From: Macrosoma leucophasiata | Taxonomy: Eukaryota; Arthropoda; Insecta; Lepidoptera; Hedylidae | Length of the DNA stretch: 64,000 nt | NCBI GenBank assembly: GCA_036365455.1 | Contig: JAWQUS010000008.1 | Location: forward strand, 14,057,501 to 14,121,500 | Direction: 5' to 3' | Part shown: positions 53,471 through 64,000 of the stretch, one piece after another | How positions within the stretch are numbered: the first letter of the stretch is position 1 | Layout: each line of letters starts with the position of its first letter | Translations under genes and position numbers: made by a program | The notes under the pieces: generated by a model | Databases searched by the model: none | Told to the model about the DNA's origin: nothing | Seen by the model: the letters and a program-made list of their open reading frames with translations, nothing else

Positions 53471-53995
53471 ATAGCTGACCCGGCAAACTTCGTATTGCCT
53501 CAGAATGAAGTAATGCGTCAAAGGTTTGATAGATACGGACTATATGTATGGGAAAATACAATTCTTACTGTTTCCCTTCAAAATATTTTTTTTTATGTTT
53601 TGGAAGTGGCAAGCAAGCATGCAGTTCACATTGATGTTAAGTGATGACTGCAGCCTATAGACACCCACACAAAGACCGAGGTCAAAATGCAGATGCGTTA
53701 CCACTCCTGAGGCCTAAGGTGTTATACCTCTGTGCCGGAAATTACAGGGCCGTACATTACCACCTGACCGGAACACGACAGTGCTGAACACTTCCATTTA
53801 GCGGCATGTATATTAGGTAAAGCGGTGGTCTCTACGCCCGCGAGCTCCGTCACTAGAGCTCTACCACCAATAAAATCTTCATATTTTCTTACCTTTTAAA
53901 CCTTCGCTGGACTTACAAAAATAATTCAAAACCAAAATTAGCCAAATCGGTCCAGCCGTTCTCGAGTTTTAGCGAGACTAACGAACAGTATACAT
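53471..53995 (-). mobile_element. Helitron (GGGTCAGCTAG family) with nested CR1 tail
   Basis: AGCTGACCCGGCAAACTTCG at the left and GTCCAGCCGTTCTCGAGTTT, TAGCGAGACTAACGAACAG at the right match the copy at 2475. The tip CTAG is mutated. The body is split at about 53590 and resumes at 53873 with TCTTCATATTTTC. Confidence 0.7.
53589..53872 (-). mobile_element. CR1-type LINE tail unit nested in the Helitron
   Basis: TTGGAAGTGGCAAGCAAGCA to GAGCTCTACCACCAATA, complete and reversed. It is younger than its host Helitron. Confidence 0.75.
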
Positions 53996-54614
53996 ACAGC
54001 ATATATTATATTTGGAAATGGTGTCATGAAAGTCACCACTGTGGCGACAATATCACGCTTTATAACACTTATTATTATGCATAGTTCACTTTATGCATGA
54101 AAAAGCTATAGTTTTATGAAAGCATAAGATGTTCTTTGGATTTTCTATGTCGGTACTTACATGTACATTAAACATTTTACTCTTTAGCAGAGAAAGTTTT
54201 GCGAAACCTTATGGACCTAACTACGCTTAAAAACCAACAAGTCCTACGAACTTAGGAACATATCATGTCCTAAGCTAACGGAAATACCTGCACAAGTACT
54301 TAATTAGCTCTCATGTGAACTTAGTTCAACTAAATGTCAGCTTGAGTTCGGGCTTTGTTGGTTTAGAATGATGTAAAAGTAAATGTATCAAATGCCGTTT
54401 CAGAATTATGGAGGTATTTCTATTTATTTTAAGAAATTATGTGAACCAAGGATAAACATTTAGTTAGCTTAAAAGGAAAATATTTCACAAAAGCATTCCG
54501 ACATCGCGTTTCGTATTACATTTTGGGTAGGTCCCTTATTTTTAAACAGTGTAAGCTGTGTATTTTAAACAGTAGGAAGATGTCGTTTGGTAAATGTCAG
54601 GTTTTATGTAAGAA

Positions 54615-54945
54615 CTAGCAGTTTCCCACGGCACCGCCCGCGTGTAGGTCGCTTTCGCGTAACCTGTGGAAACTTCAATTATGCAGACCTATAATAGTTT
54701 GCATAATTTAAGTTTCCACAGGTTAATTTAAAGTTAATTTGAAGCAGTGTTTAAAGCAAACTTTCAATTGACCATAATTTATTTTTTAACTAACCTTAAC
54801 CGATTTACGAAACAAGAAGAAGTTTTGAAAACCCTCCTAATTGTATGTAATCCACCTGTGAAAACCGCGTTTAAATCCGTTGAGTAGTTTCGAAGTTATA
54901 ACGTACCAGATAGACAGATAGACAAAAATTCCAAAAGTAAGTTAA
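54615..54945 (-). mobile_element. Helitron-type relic
   Basis: CTAGCAGTTTCCCACGGCAC, CGCCCGCGTGTAGGTCG is the reversed 3' end. The interior GAGTAGTTTCGAAGTTATAA and GATAGACAGATAGACAAAAA is typical of such elements. Boundaries are uncertain on the right. Confidence 0.5.
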
Positions 54946-54986
54946 GTGTAAAGTATTTGGTTTCTGTTACTCTTCTTACATTTTTT

Positions 54987-55058
54987 GCGATTTTTTCGAC
55001 TCGGTCGATTCTTTCGGCGCGGTCGATTCATTTGACGCAGCTGTTTCTTTCCATGCGG
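54987..55058 (+). repeat. Four imperfect 18-bp tandem units
   Basis: TCGATTCTTTCGGCGCGG and TCGATTCATTTGACGCAG are the clearest units, flanked by one diverged unit on each side. They lie at the start of a 176-residue open frame (54957-55487) with no recognised product and a Phe/Leu-rich end, so coding is doubtful. Confidence 0.55.
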
Positions 55059-57197
55059 ATTGACTTCGATTCGTTCGACGCGTTCGGCTCGGATAAGTGT
55101 GCGCTTACATTCAATAGCGTACCTTTCCGTTTCTATGGCCGTGTTCACACTAGCAAACTGTTAAGGAAAAAAAACCATTACCGTCCGAAACCGAATGACC
55201 GTGAAATATGCCTTATAAACCATATTCATTATCACCTCAGCCGGAAGACTTCTTTGCTCGAAAAGCCTTCCCCGAAGACGCTCTCAATAGTTTGCGGCGT
55301 CAGGCTCCGGCTTGACATTATGCTGAACTGGGAACTATTTCTTCTATTGTGCGTCTGGATACTGACAGAAATATTACAGAGATACAGCTTCAACATGTAT
55401 TACGTCATGTATTTTATTTTACGTAAGTCGTATCTACTTTGTGCGTGGAAATTTTTGAGGTTATATGAGAGGAGGTGTGCGTATTGATTGCGAATTAAAT
55501 ATTTTTGTTAATTTTTTGTAGTCAAGTCAGTCCAATATTCAAATAGTGTTATTGAATATCTAATAAATAGGTAGGTACGAAGAAACACTACTTCAAATAT
55601 TAAATATCCGAATCTGAAAGTAATTAATTAATCAATTAAAATATTATTCAATTAAGTGCCAAACTAAATGTTTATAAAAAGTATAGTGCACCGTAACCTA
55701 CTAAAACCACTCGCCGCTCCATTCTCATACTTCAGCCGACTATGCATTTTGTACCTAATTAAAAATGTGAACACAAAAAGTTTTGCAGTTGCCCATTTTT
55801 GTTGGAACGAAAAACGCCGGTTACTCCACTGAGCCCAGAGCGACGGAATGTGAAATTTCAATTCCTGAGCTAGATTTTTATGAAAGTATCGAAGCTTGAA
55901 AATCGCTGGAATATGGTTTGGAAACAAATAAACGACTTTCTCGGTCTTTTTTCTTTTTTTATATACATAAAAGCGTCGACTTGATTTATCGTCTGCTTGA
56001 AGCGACCGCTGCGTCCTGCCGTGAATCTTGATCGACGGAACATTTCAATTTATTTTATGAGTCGACACCGTACAACCTAGTTTTATGTGACTTTAGAAAA
56101 TCTATATAGTCTCCGGTGAATATAAATGAGGTAGTGGTATAACATATGTATAAATAAATAATATATATAATAATTTCGGTGTCAGTTATCAATTGTTTTT
56201 GGAGATTTAAAACCTACTTACCACTAGCACATACCTTTATTGAATTTTGAAAACCCTACACTACTCGAACCAAAAATAAATACATTGAAAAAATAGATGA
56301 CAAGTTTCAAACAGAGAAGATGGTAAAAAAAGTAAAAAAACTCGTTGCGATAAAACAGAACATTCACATTAAAAGTCTCTCCTCCCCCTCCTCCTAGATA
56401 ATGATTACTGTCGTTTGAGAGATTAAAACAGTTGTGTGGATTCAGATGAAAAACCAATTACGGGGAGACCGTCATAAAACTAAAAATAGAGGCGTCGACG
56501 AAAATATTGAAATAATTCGCGTTCAAAACTGCAAAAGTTTTTATACTAGTTTGGTCTACGGATAAAGTTTTTGATATCAGAGCTTTAACAAAAAAAAAAA
56601 AAACATTTGGTCCGCAAACTTTCCGGCAAAATCAACATGTTACTTGCTTTAATTGGAAAATGCTCGAGTCAACGCTTGGTTTATTTACAGAATAAAGAAT
56701 TGTAGCGCTTCTCAAAGTGTAACTAGTAGATGTTTTTTTTGCAGTTCAAATAAGCAGAGCAGTATACCAATTAATGTTAATTCATGTATCTAAAAATATT
56801 AACACCGTAAAGAAAAAATCTACCGTTAAGCTTGAAAACAAAGAAAATGCTTCTGTTCCCACTGGAGTTGTTTTGAAATTCTCGTTTTATTTTTAAAACA
56901 CAGCAAAAGAAAACTCACAAAAGGATATTTTAGATTTGGCGAGTGTTAAATAGTTTTTTCCGTGTTCCTATTCGTTCTTTTATTACTTAGTTTTTCTTGG
57001 CGATAGCACTGAAAGCTTTAAGAATAGCTTCCAAACTGTCGAAAGAACGGGGCGAAGGAAGAGTGATTGTACTTTACTGTATCCACTCTCACGACTACCG
57101 TCTAACATCTAAAGAATAATCATAGTTCAATTCATAAGATATGCTTGTGTAAGAAGTTCTATTCATAAAATCAAATAATGAAAAGAATAAGGAATAT
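55059..57197. other. Unassigned 2.1-kb stretch
   Basis: No gene or repeat family recognised; an AGGAGGAGGGGGAGGAG-type purine patch (minus strand, about 56382-56396) is the only simple feature. Confidence 0.35.
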
Positions 57198-57314
57198 TGA
57201 GACACTATAACGTTATGAAATCAGCTTTAATATTCTCTAACAATGTTGACTTATTATATTATCAAATACCTATTTATATGAGACACTATAACGTTATGAA
57301 AATCAGCTTTAATA
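57198..57314 (+). repeat. Direct repeat of ~35 bp next to the mariner end
   Basis: TGAGACACTATAACGTTATG..TCAGCTTTAATA occurs at 57198-57231 and again at 57279-57314 (period 81, one extra A). The second copy abuts the mariner end. Confidence 0.8.
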
Positions 57315-57706
57315 CGAGGTGAATCAAAAAGTTCTTAGAAGTGCAGGTTAATATCATATTTTTGTGGGTAGTATAATATTTAGTTTGAAGAGTGTCAATC
57401 ACACAATATTCCTATGTAGAATATTCCACAGTTACACTCGATTTGGTCGTACCATTCGCAAATAATAAATTATTTAGTAACAAGTGTTGCTAAAAATCCT
57501 TAAAAATGGAGAAAAACGAGTTACGCGCCGTGATAAAGTACCTGTGCTTGAAAAAAATGTCCACTAAAGAAATATTTTTGAATATCCAGCAGACATTAGG
57601 TGATAATGCTATACCTTATTCCACCGTCGCTTACTGGGTTGCTGAATTTGAAAGAGGTAGATCGAGCTGTGAAGATGACCCTCGTTCCGGGCGGCCTCAA
57701 CCGCCT
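57315..57706 (+). mobile_element. Mariner element, 5' part only
   Basis: The inverted-repeat end CGAGGTGAATCAAAAAGTTC follows a TA target base pair. A 165-bp leader leads to the transposase start. The element is cut off at about 57706, where a CR1-type tail begins; the 3' end is absent. Confidence 0.8.
57506..57706 (+). pseudogene. Mariner transposase N-terminus, truncated
   Basis: About 67 residues from ATG: EKNELRAVIKYLCLKKMSTK, the first helix-turn-helix, then PYSTVAYWVAEFERGRSS and EDDPRSGRPQPP, the linker motif before the second DNA-binding part. The intact protein is about 340 residues with a DDD catalytic triad, all missing. The open frame continues to 57862 only because the inserted repeat happens to lack stops, so residues after PPN are not transposase. 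Confidence 0.85.
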
Positions 57707-57865
57707 AATAGTGCTGAATACTACCATTTAGCAGCAAGTATATTAGGTAATGCGGTGGTGCCTTCCCCCGCGAGCTCTGTCACTAGAGCTCTACCACCAG
57801 TGAGCTCTATCTCGAGTAACCATCCATGTAAACTGCATACTTTTTTTGCTACCATTACATAAAAA
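57707..57865. mobile_element. CR1-type tail, rearranged partial copy
   Basis: TAGTGCTGAATACTACCATT to CTCTACCACCAGT is the reversed family. It is followed directly by GTAAACTGCATACTTTTTTT..CCATTACATAAAAAC, the family's 3' tip in the opposite orientation. Two inverted parts of one family are thus joined. Confidence 0.65.
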
Positions 57866-58474
57866 CATTGTAGGTAAATCAATGTTTGGATTACGTGTCT
57901 GTTGCAAACGTATTAAAAACACAATCCCATATTTTTTTTTAAATGTCTTACAATACAAGTGTAATATAGGTAACCCTGGTTTTAAATAATTTTATAACAA
58001 GTTTGAAATCACGGCCACTGCATTTCATGGGAACGAGAAAGCAAAAACGCTGGACAGCTACATACAGTCAGTGTAAACAAGTTAGGGCTTTTCAAAAGCA
58101 ACGTGAATTTTAAACGGCGCTTCAACGGAATTCCGCCGGTGCCGGCATAACGCGCCAACCGAAAAGGTAAATGGGTCATAAAGGCGTATCAATATTGACC
58201 GCACAACTCCCATCCAGCGTACATCATGCTCGTTATATTGGCCATATCTCACGTTATGTGGAGACGCCATTTTTCTCCGTGCTAATTTATGTGCGTGTCG
58301 GGTTTTTTATTTTAATTTAATGCGCATGGTTTTAGGTATTGATTTCTTTTTTTTTGCTGTGTAATTTACCCCAAATTGTTGTGGTTGTTAGGAAGCTTGG
58401 AGTGGTTTTAACGCACCTCCCACGTCTTTTCTACTTTGGAGATGAATGTAGAAACTCTCATACATGCATTCCGT
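57866..58474. other. Unassigned stretch
   Basis: Nothing recognised; 58090-58270 is GC-richer without a supported gene. Confidence 0.35.
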
Positions 58475-58603
58475 GTGAGATTTACTGCACTACGGCTTTA
58501 CTTTGAGCAAAGTATGCTTAGAACTATCAGTAAAGTATAAGTTTTGACAGTTCTAAGTGTACTTAGCTGAAAGTAAAGTCGTAGTGCGGTCTGCGAATCT
58601 CAC
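58475..58603. mobile_element. Fold-back MITE, 129 bp
   Basis: The left ~51 bp (GTGAGATTTACTGCACTACG..CTTAGAACT) pairs with the right ~55 bp (AGTTCTAAGTGTACTTAGCT..GAATCTCAC) with some mismatches and a 23-base loop. Hairpin-shaped MITE; its transcript could also resemble a microRNA precursor. Confidence 0.65.
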
Positions 58604-58879
58604 CCTTAGACTCTTGACTCCACCTTCAGACAGTGCTCGACTTATTTGATCAAGGTTCGTCTTCAGGGCCTCTGCAACAATCACATTGTATATATGTTAT
58701 AACATTCGCGCATTCGATATTCTGTTTATAATGCCGGAACTATTGGAGAAGGAACAACCTGTCTACGTTGAAATCTTTGGTTTTGTTATTTTAATGTACA
58801 TGTTAATAGGGACTTACATTATTCACTTACTGAATCCATGTAAATTCTAAGTAAATAAGCTTGCATCTTATGTGAAAAA
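58604..58879. other. Unassigned stretch
   Basis: Nothing recognised. Confidence 0.35.
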
Positions 58880-59180
58880 AACTGACCAAGTGCGAGTCGA
58901 ACCCGCGTCCACAGAGTTCAGAGAGAGTTAAAAGATTTACTATATTACAACAAGTAGTTTTTAACAAGTTTTTTTTAATATACAAGAAGTTTTTGTGTTA
59001 CATACCTTATATAGGTATGTAACACAAAAACTTCTTGTAGGTTTGCACGCGATCTGCATTTAGTTAAAAAATTATAATCCATGTATATATATTTTTTATT
59101 TTAGATCAAAAAGTTTCGGAAATATAAAGAGAAAGTTGGCGATATACAGTCTCGTAAATTTCTCATAGAGAGAGAAATTT
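58880..59180 (+). repeat. Dispersed repeat family G, with hairpin
   Basis: AACTGACCAAGTGCGAGTCG start. It contains a perfect 27-bp inverted repeat (58981-59007 and 59013-59039, TACAAGAAGTTTTTGTGTTA..) with a 5-base centre. Confidence 0.6.
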
Positions 59181-59344
59181 CTTAGGTCTCATGGGTTCTC
59201 TTTTTTTTTCTGGTGAACAATAAAGTGTATTCATTAATTCATTCGTTCATTTATTCATTCTTCCTTGAGACCACTAATTTTGTCTAGTTAACATACTCAT
59301 GTTTGCCAAATTATTTTGTTTGCCGGGTCAGCTAGTAAATACTT
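59181..59344. mobile_element. Spacer with Helitron tip
   Basis: 59321-59335 reads TGCCGGGTCAGCTAG then T, an isolated Helitron 3' end of the family at 2475. Confidence 0.5.
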
Positions 59345-59491
59345 TCCCCTTCTTGGAAAAACGTACATTAGATACGTTTTAGCTATAGAATGCTTTGTCT
59401 TTGTCAGTTGCATTGTCAAATGTGCAGGATAGAAAAAGACAAAGGAGAGATTAGCAACACTTTAGCTAAAATACGTTTTTGAATAAGGGGG
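59345..59491 (-). mobile_element. MITE family A, copy 4
   Basis: Same orientation as the 1226 copy. The left end is altered (CCCCTTCTTGGAAAAACGTA) and the right end is intact (TACGTTTTTGAATAAGGGG). Confidence 0.7.
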
Positions 59492-60289
59492 TTTAATTAT
59501 AAGCTTTAATTAACATTTTGCTGGATATTATAACATCCTAATATCACTGGCGAAAAAAATAATTCAACCAAATTTAGGTATTCCTCAAAAATCGTGACCA
59601 TACTGGCACATTTCGTCGAAATACCTTTTACAAAAACCTGAAACTTGATTAGGAAGGAACTCTCTTAATTACTGTTTTCGTAAACAGTTTTAATTACTAA
59701 CCTTATCCATCCAGTGAATTAATCAGGTGTTAGAAATTGAATTATACAAAAAAATAATTATTTTGTATAAAACCTCTTTAGTTATCGACTTGGTAGCGTT
59801 GGGGTGTTTTTAAGCAGTAGAACGTATATTTGGTACTGATTGGCAAATATATTTTAACTGCTTTGATAGCGTATTAGTAGCAGGTTACTAGCGCTATGCT
59901 GTGATCCCAAGTTTGATACCGGATTGTGGAGTAAAAGATTACAATAGCAATCTATTGCAAATGTTACACTCTGAGTTTGATAAAGCCTTCGTCAAATAAA
60001 TGTTAATAGATATGGAATATCTAGTAAACCTATTACAAAAACCTCAAAAAGCTAACTAAATCGTAGTATGCTAGTAGGCATGCTATAATGCAAAAGTCTG
60101 CTAATTGCTTCGGAGAATAGCGGCGTGATATTTTTTGAGGTTACATAATTTCAAAGACACGAACAGAGAACAAATGCAAGGGTAGAAGTTGATGATGCAG
60201 CGTTAGAATAATTGGATACATTATACCTTTATTATACTTTTAGCAGAGATGGTAAATACACCGCTGAACTGTTTCAGCGTGCTAGTTGG
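59492..60289. other. Unassigned stretch
   Basis: 59870-59935 faintly resembles the tRNA-headed SINE head (GTAGCAGGTTACTAGCGC). Too diverged to call. Confidence 0.3.
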
Positions 60290-60390
60290 GAATTCCGTGA
60301 ATGGAGCATTGGATAAGCTGGGTATGTAGGAACATGAATGGAGCAACAGAATTCCGTGAATGGAGCATTGGATAAGCTGGGTATATAGGA
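60290..60390 (+). repeat. 59-bp tandem duplication
   Basis: GAATTCCGTGAATGGAGCAT..GATAAGCTGGGTAT starts at 60290 and again at 60349, one difference (TGTAGG / ATAGG). Confidence 0.85.
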
Positions 60391-60409
60391 GAACTTTCTA
60401 AAGATGAGG

Positions 60410-60555
60410 TCAAGAGTCTTTAGGATCAGCGTGAATATAGAAGAAGTACGGGGAGTGTATGTGTAAAAATCGAGATAATTGACGCTTCACTTCCGACGCT
60501 GACGCTCTTTGCCTGCCCTTTTTAGGTACTTGGCGTGAAGACATAACATACTCGT
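60410..60555 (-). repeat. Repeat family E end
   Basis: CTCTTTGCCTGCCCTTTTTA and TACTTGGCGTGAAGACATAA, the reversed terminal block of the family. Confidence 0.45.
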
Positions 60556-61658
60556 ACATACATTGGGGGTCGTTCATATTATTTAGCCGACTCTTAATAA
60601 GTTTTATGTCATCGTTATACTAAGTGTTTCAAAATTACCTAACGTCCTCTAATCTTTTTGCTGAGGTAGATCTTTTTATGCACGGTATGAATTATGTGAT
60701 TTTTCGATCGGAGATGCCCCTTATTATCTCTTTATGCGGTAATCGATTCTCGAGTTTACAACGTAGGTACATCTTTCCCCCATCTAAAGTACACCTCATC
60801 GGACTTTGATACTAAAACTAAAGCTGATTCCGCTCATCGTAATTATTACAGAACGCTTAAATCTTACGATGACGACACAACTACATGCATTTTCAGAATG
60901 TGTTGGTTTTTATTTTCGTGGTAAACTAACGGCAGGTTCCCACTATGTGTCGAAGTGTACGCGCCAGAACGCTATCGGTTTCTTACATTTGTTGTGACTG
61001 CGCTACAACACACGCGACTCCCATTATGATGAGTGTATGAAACCGATAGCGTTCTGAGACGTCACAGCATAAATCGACAAGATAGGGTGAAACATGTGTA
61101 ACAAAGCTGCTCTAAAATGATTAAATTATTTGTAATCTGCAAATATAGGGTACGTTACGTAGCATTGCGCTATGAAATTTCAGCTGTACTGTATACTATT
61201 TAGTTATTCGAGTCAACGAGAAATTTGATTTTGTAAAGGACCAGAAAAACGATAATTTATTTACAGTTCAAAGAATATTAACGTTTGCCCACGAATTCGT
61301 CCACAATTTTGTAACAAAAATTATGGATTTAGTACAAAATTGAATCTCTTCTTTACCCTTTAGGGGTTAATTTGTGAAAAAATAAACCTTGTCCTTTCCA
61401 GGGTCTTGAACTATCTCCACTATAAGTACAGGAAAATTAAATTGTTGAATTAAATACCGCTTAAGGCTAGTAGTAGTGTTGATGGGTATTTGCGTATGTG
61501 TTTATATGCAATTATTTCTATACCATGGACGTTCACATTATCTTTATTCTATTTAATAATATTTGTATAAATCTAAAGTTTTGACAAAAAGCAAAACACT
61601 GAGTTTGTTGGGTAGCGGAGTTCCAAGCGCGTAGTGCCTGCACTTGGAACTCTGCTAA
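60556..61658. other. Unassigned stretch with an inverted repeat
   Basis: CAGAACGCTATCGGTTTC (60965-60982) and its reverse complement (61040-61057) are perfect 18-bp arms 57 bp apart, possibly a small MITE. No gene supported. Confidence 0.5.
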
Positions 61659-62340
61659 GTGAATGACTATGATTATGACGAATTATTGACACTCGAAGTT
61701 GTTGACGATTATGTATACCTGGGACAAACTGTCCAGTTAGGTCGGTCCAACTTCGAGAAAGAGGTCAATCGCCGAATCCAACTCAGTTGGGCAGCGTTCG
61801 GGAAGCTTCGATACATCTTCTCATTCCACTTTTTGACCTTTTTCTTGAGACACTGCGGTGTCTCAAGAAAAAGGTTTTTGACCAATGTGTGTTGCCAGTG
61901 ATGACTTATGGGACAGAAACGTGGTTGCTCACTATGGGCCACATAAGAAGGCTCAAGGTCACTCAGAGAGCAATGGAGAGAGCTATGCTTGGATTCTCTC
62001 TGCGAGATCGAATCAGAAATGAGGAGATCCGCGTGAGAACCAAAGTTACCGACATAGCTCACCGAATGGCGAGAATGCCCACTGCCACTTGAGGGTAGTG
62101 GGCAGGGCACATAGCTCGAAGAACTGACGGCCGCTGGGGCAGAGCAGTTCTTGAGTGGCTACCACGTACCAGAAAACGAAGCGTAGGCAGGCCCCCCACA
62201 AGATGGACCGACGACCTGGTGAAGGTCGCGGGCAATCGCTGGATGAGGGCGGCCCAGGACCGTTCGTTGTGGCACTCTTTGGGGGAGGCCTTTGTTCTGC
62301 AGTGGACGTCTATTGGCTGAAATGATGATGATTATGATGA
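61659..62340 (+). mobile_element. RTE-like LINE 3' fragment, degenerate
   Basis: The last third of an RTE-type reverse transcriptase in shifting frames: EVVDDYVYLGQTVQLGRSNF and RRIQLSWAAFGKLRYIFS (frame 1), then FDQCVLPVMTYGTETWLLTM, GHIRRLKVTQRAMERAMLGF and LRDRIRNEEIRVRTKVTDIA (frame 2). A stop after MARMPTAT follows, then a third frame reads AGHIARRTDGRWG.., RKRSVGRPPTRWTDDL and LQWTSIG. A GATGATGATTATGATGATT tail closes it, as in RTE elements. An 18-bp inverted duplication at 61836-61875 disrupts the frame 1 to frame 2 passage. Non-functional. Confidence 0.85.
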
Positions 62341-63119
62341 TTTATTAAAACCTATTGGATTATTATTACAAGTCATTCTCTCTAGGTAGCTTATAACCCG
62401 ACAATGCAAATGTGTCCTTGTAGACCAATTTGAAATAAATGCTTTGAATTTTGAATACCTCCCTTTATCACGTCATTTACCATGCAGTCCATTTATAGAT
62501 TTAAATTTAGTTTTACTCTTTAATCATGTATTACTGTACCAATTACCTAATTACCTCATAATTGGCATAATCCCATCTGTCAATTCAAAGTCATGACTCA
62601 TGACTCATCAGTGTGTAAGATTACGTGATTGCGTAACAAACAAACATTCATCAATTAGTTATAACAATAGATTAGTTCTCTCGCTATAGATAACATGTTT
62701 TGATAACTATAATACCCATTTGTGTTCTGGTATTGTAGAGGATTCGAAGCCCGGATAGAAGAGTAAGTTACGTTGGAACTTTCCCACAGTATTACTAATG
62801 GCATCCTTGGAGTTTCATCGGTAATGTGACCAAGGAATGTTTATGGATTCGCCACCTATTACGTGATCATAAATTTGAAGCCCATAAAGCACAGTGGTCA
62901 TTGTTTTTTTATTAGAATTAATTATGAGAATATGTCCTCTAAAAGTACTTGAAATTTGGTTTTGTCACATTATTATTTTTTATTGTTTATACCCTGGTTT
63001 CACTCAAGAACGTAACTGATGAATCTGCGTCCGTAGGTATGTACCGTGTCTATCCCTCAGAGGAATACGTGTATGGCTACGTTTTTTAGATAATTACCAC
63101 CTATGACAAGACGATGACA
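62341..63119. other. Unassigned stretch
   Basis: No gene or repeat recognised. Confidence 0.35.
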
Positions 63120-63590
63120 TTTATTTGCGGCCAAGTGCGAATCTTACTCGTGTGTAAGTACAGAGTTCCGTTCCGGTGAAAGATATACCATATGCTTCTT
63201 ATAGGTTTTCCTGAAATGTAGTGGTGTAAAAATATATTTTGCAAAATTTTAGGCCCACTATTTTGTGAGTTGGTAATCAAGATATTTTCTTATTCTTTTT
63301 TTTGTTATTATAAAAAAGAAGACCCATTTTCATAAAGACCTTTCCGTTAGATAAATTTGATACCTTATATTTTTCAAAACTTAAATAATACAATATATAT
63401 GTCTCCCAAAAGTATCCGTTATTTTTTAAATTATATTATTTACCTTCTGTTTGTCTTACCCACTTATTTAAAAATTTGTGTACACAATATCAATTCTATT
63501 GGTCTAGTATTTTTGAAGCGATTGGGTTGTGACAGACGAACAGAGAGACAAACATTCGAGTGATAAAAGGGTTACATTTTTCCTTTCAAG
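63120..63590 (+). repeat. Dispersed repeat family G, diverged
   Basis: GCGGCCAAGTGCGAATCTTA, AGAGTTCCGTTCCGG and a late GACAGACGAACAGAGAGAC run give the family order. Confidence 0.45.
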
Positions 63591-64000
63591 TTACGGACCA
63601 CTAAAAGGGGTAATAATGAATACATATCTCAGCACAAGGTTAACCCGCGTCCCAGCCTCCCAATTTTATTGTAATGGCGGAGACCTTTTCAATGCAAAAG
63701 ACGGGCCGAATACAGTTTTATGTTCACAAAGAGTTGTTTTAGGTTCTGTTTTACATAATGATCGTATACAGTTCAAATTCAGAACATCCGTATTATGTTT
63801 GTAACTAAAACCGTTTCGCAAATTAAACCTGCAACTCACCCAGGTTTTTTACGTGTTGTAGAACAGACACTAAGATTTTTTATTGTACCTACTTTATGTT
63901 ATTAATTTTTGAAGGATTTTCTGATGTTATGTTGCGCACAAATTTTTGAGTAGGATAATTCAGTCGTATACAGTTTTTATATTATTTTATACATACATAC
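63591..64000. other. Unassigned end of the window
   Basis: The 91-residue open frame overlapping 63529-63804 starts in the repeat's simple run and shows no motif. Nothing else recognised. Confidence 0.35.

Noticed and set aside
57707..57862. C-terminal part of the 118-residue frame starting at 57506
   Set aside because: From residue ~68 on it is translated CR1-type repeat, not mariner transposase.

Overview
This AT-rich window looks like nuclear DNA of a moth or butterfly. The evidence is a dense mix of repeat types typical of Lepidoptera: several Helitron families ending in CTAG, short CR1-type LINE tails, RTE-like and Jockey-like LINE pieces, a mariner head, tRNA- and 5S-derived SINEs, MITEs and the very common repeat that begins ACCGGTCAAGTGCG. 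No species can be named from the sequence. Only one host protein gene is well supported, a secreted acid-lipase-family gene at 3768-5179 with one short intron. Almost everything else is mobile-element debris or unassigned intergenic or intronic DNA.

Layout. 1-7.2 kb holds MITEs, a Helitron and the lipase gene. 7.2-16.6 kb holds a SINE split by a CR1-type tail, a long Helitron with an internal array, a tRNA-Leu-like relic, a Penelope-like fragment, a 513-bp hAT-type MITE with perfect 8-bp target duplications, and a degenerate Jockey-like LINE. 16.6-29.4 kb is sparse, with LINE scraps (one flanked by a perfect 14-bp target duplication), a tandem hairpin repeat and Helitron tips. 29.4-33.9 kb holds the most striking object: a 2.7-kb unit bounded by inverted repeats and filled with six near-identical 312-bp units, each carrying a tRNA-like gene with internal Pol III boxes and a T-run terminator. 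A copy without the array lies at 46.4 kb, and a related unfilled flank lies at 29.9-30.1 kb.

34-39.4 kb holds two Helitrons joined head to tail with no base between them, the second carrying a decayed Pif1-type helicase, then another tRNA-like element. 39.4-49.4 kb holds MITEs, SINEs (including a 5S-rRNA-derived one), CR1-type tails and an RTE fragment inserted in a Helitron. 50.0-51.4 kb is a GC-rich 15-bp minisatellite whose length, a multiple of three per unit, keeps many frames open; those long reading frames are not genes. 51.5-64 kb holds more Helitrons, a mariner head cut off by a CR1-type tail, hairpin MITEs and an RTE 3' end.

The transposon coding remnants are all broken or truncated, so no complete autonomous element is present. 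Nested insertions give a relative order of events. Several perfect or near-perfect inverted duplications look like template-switch events. All family assignments were made by eye, without any database search.
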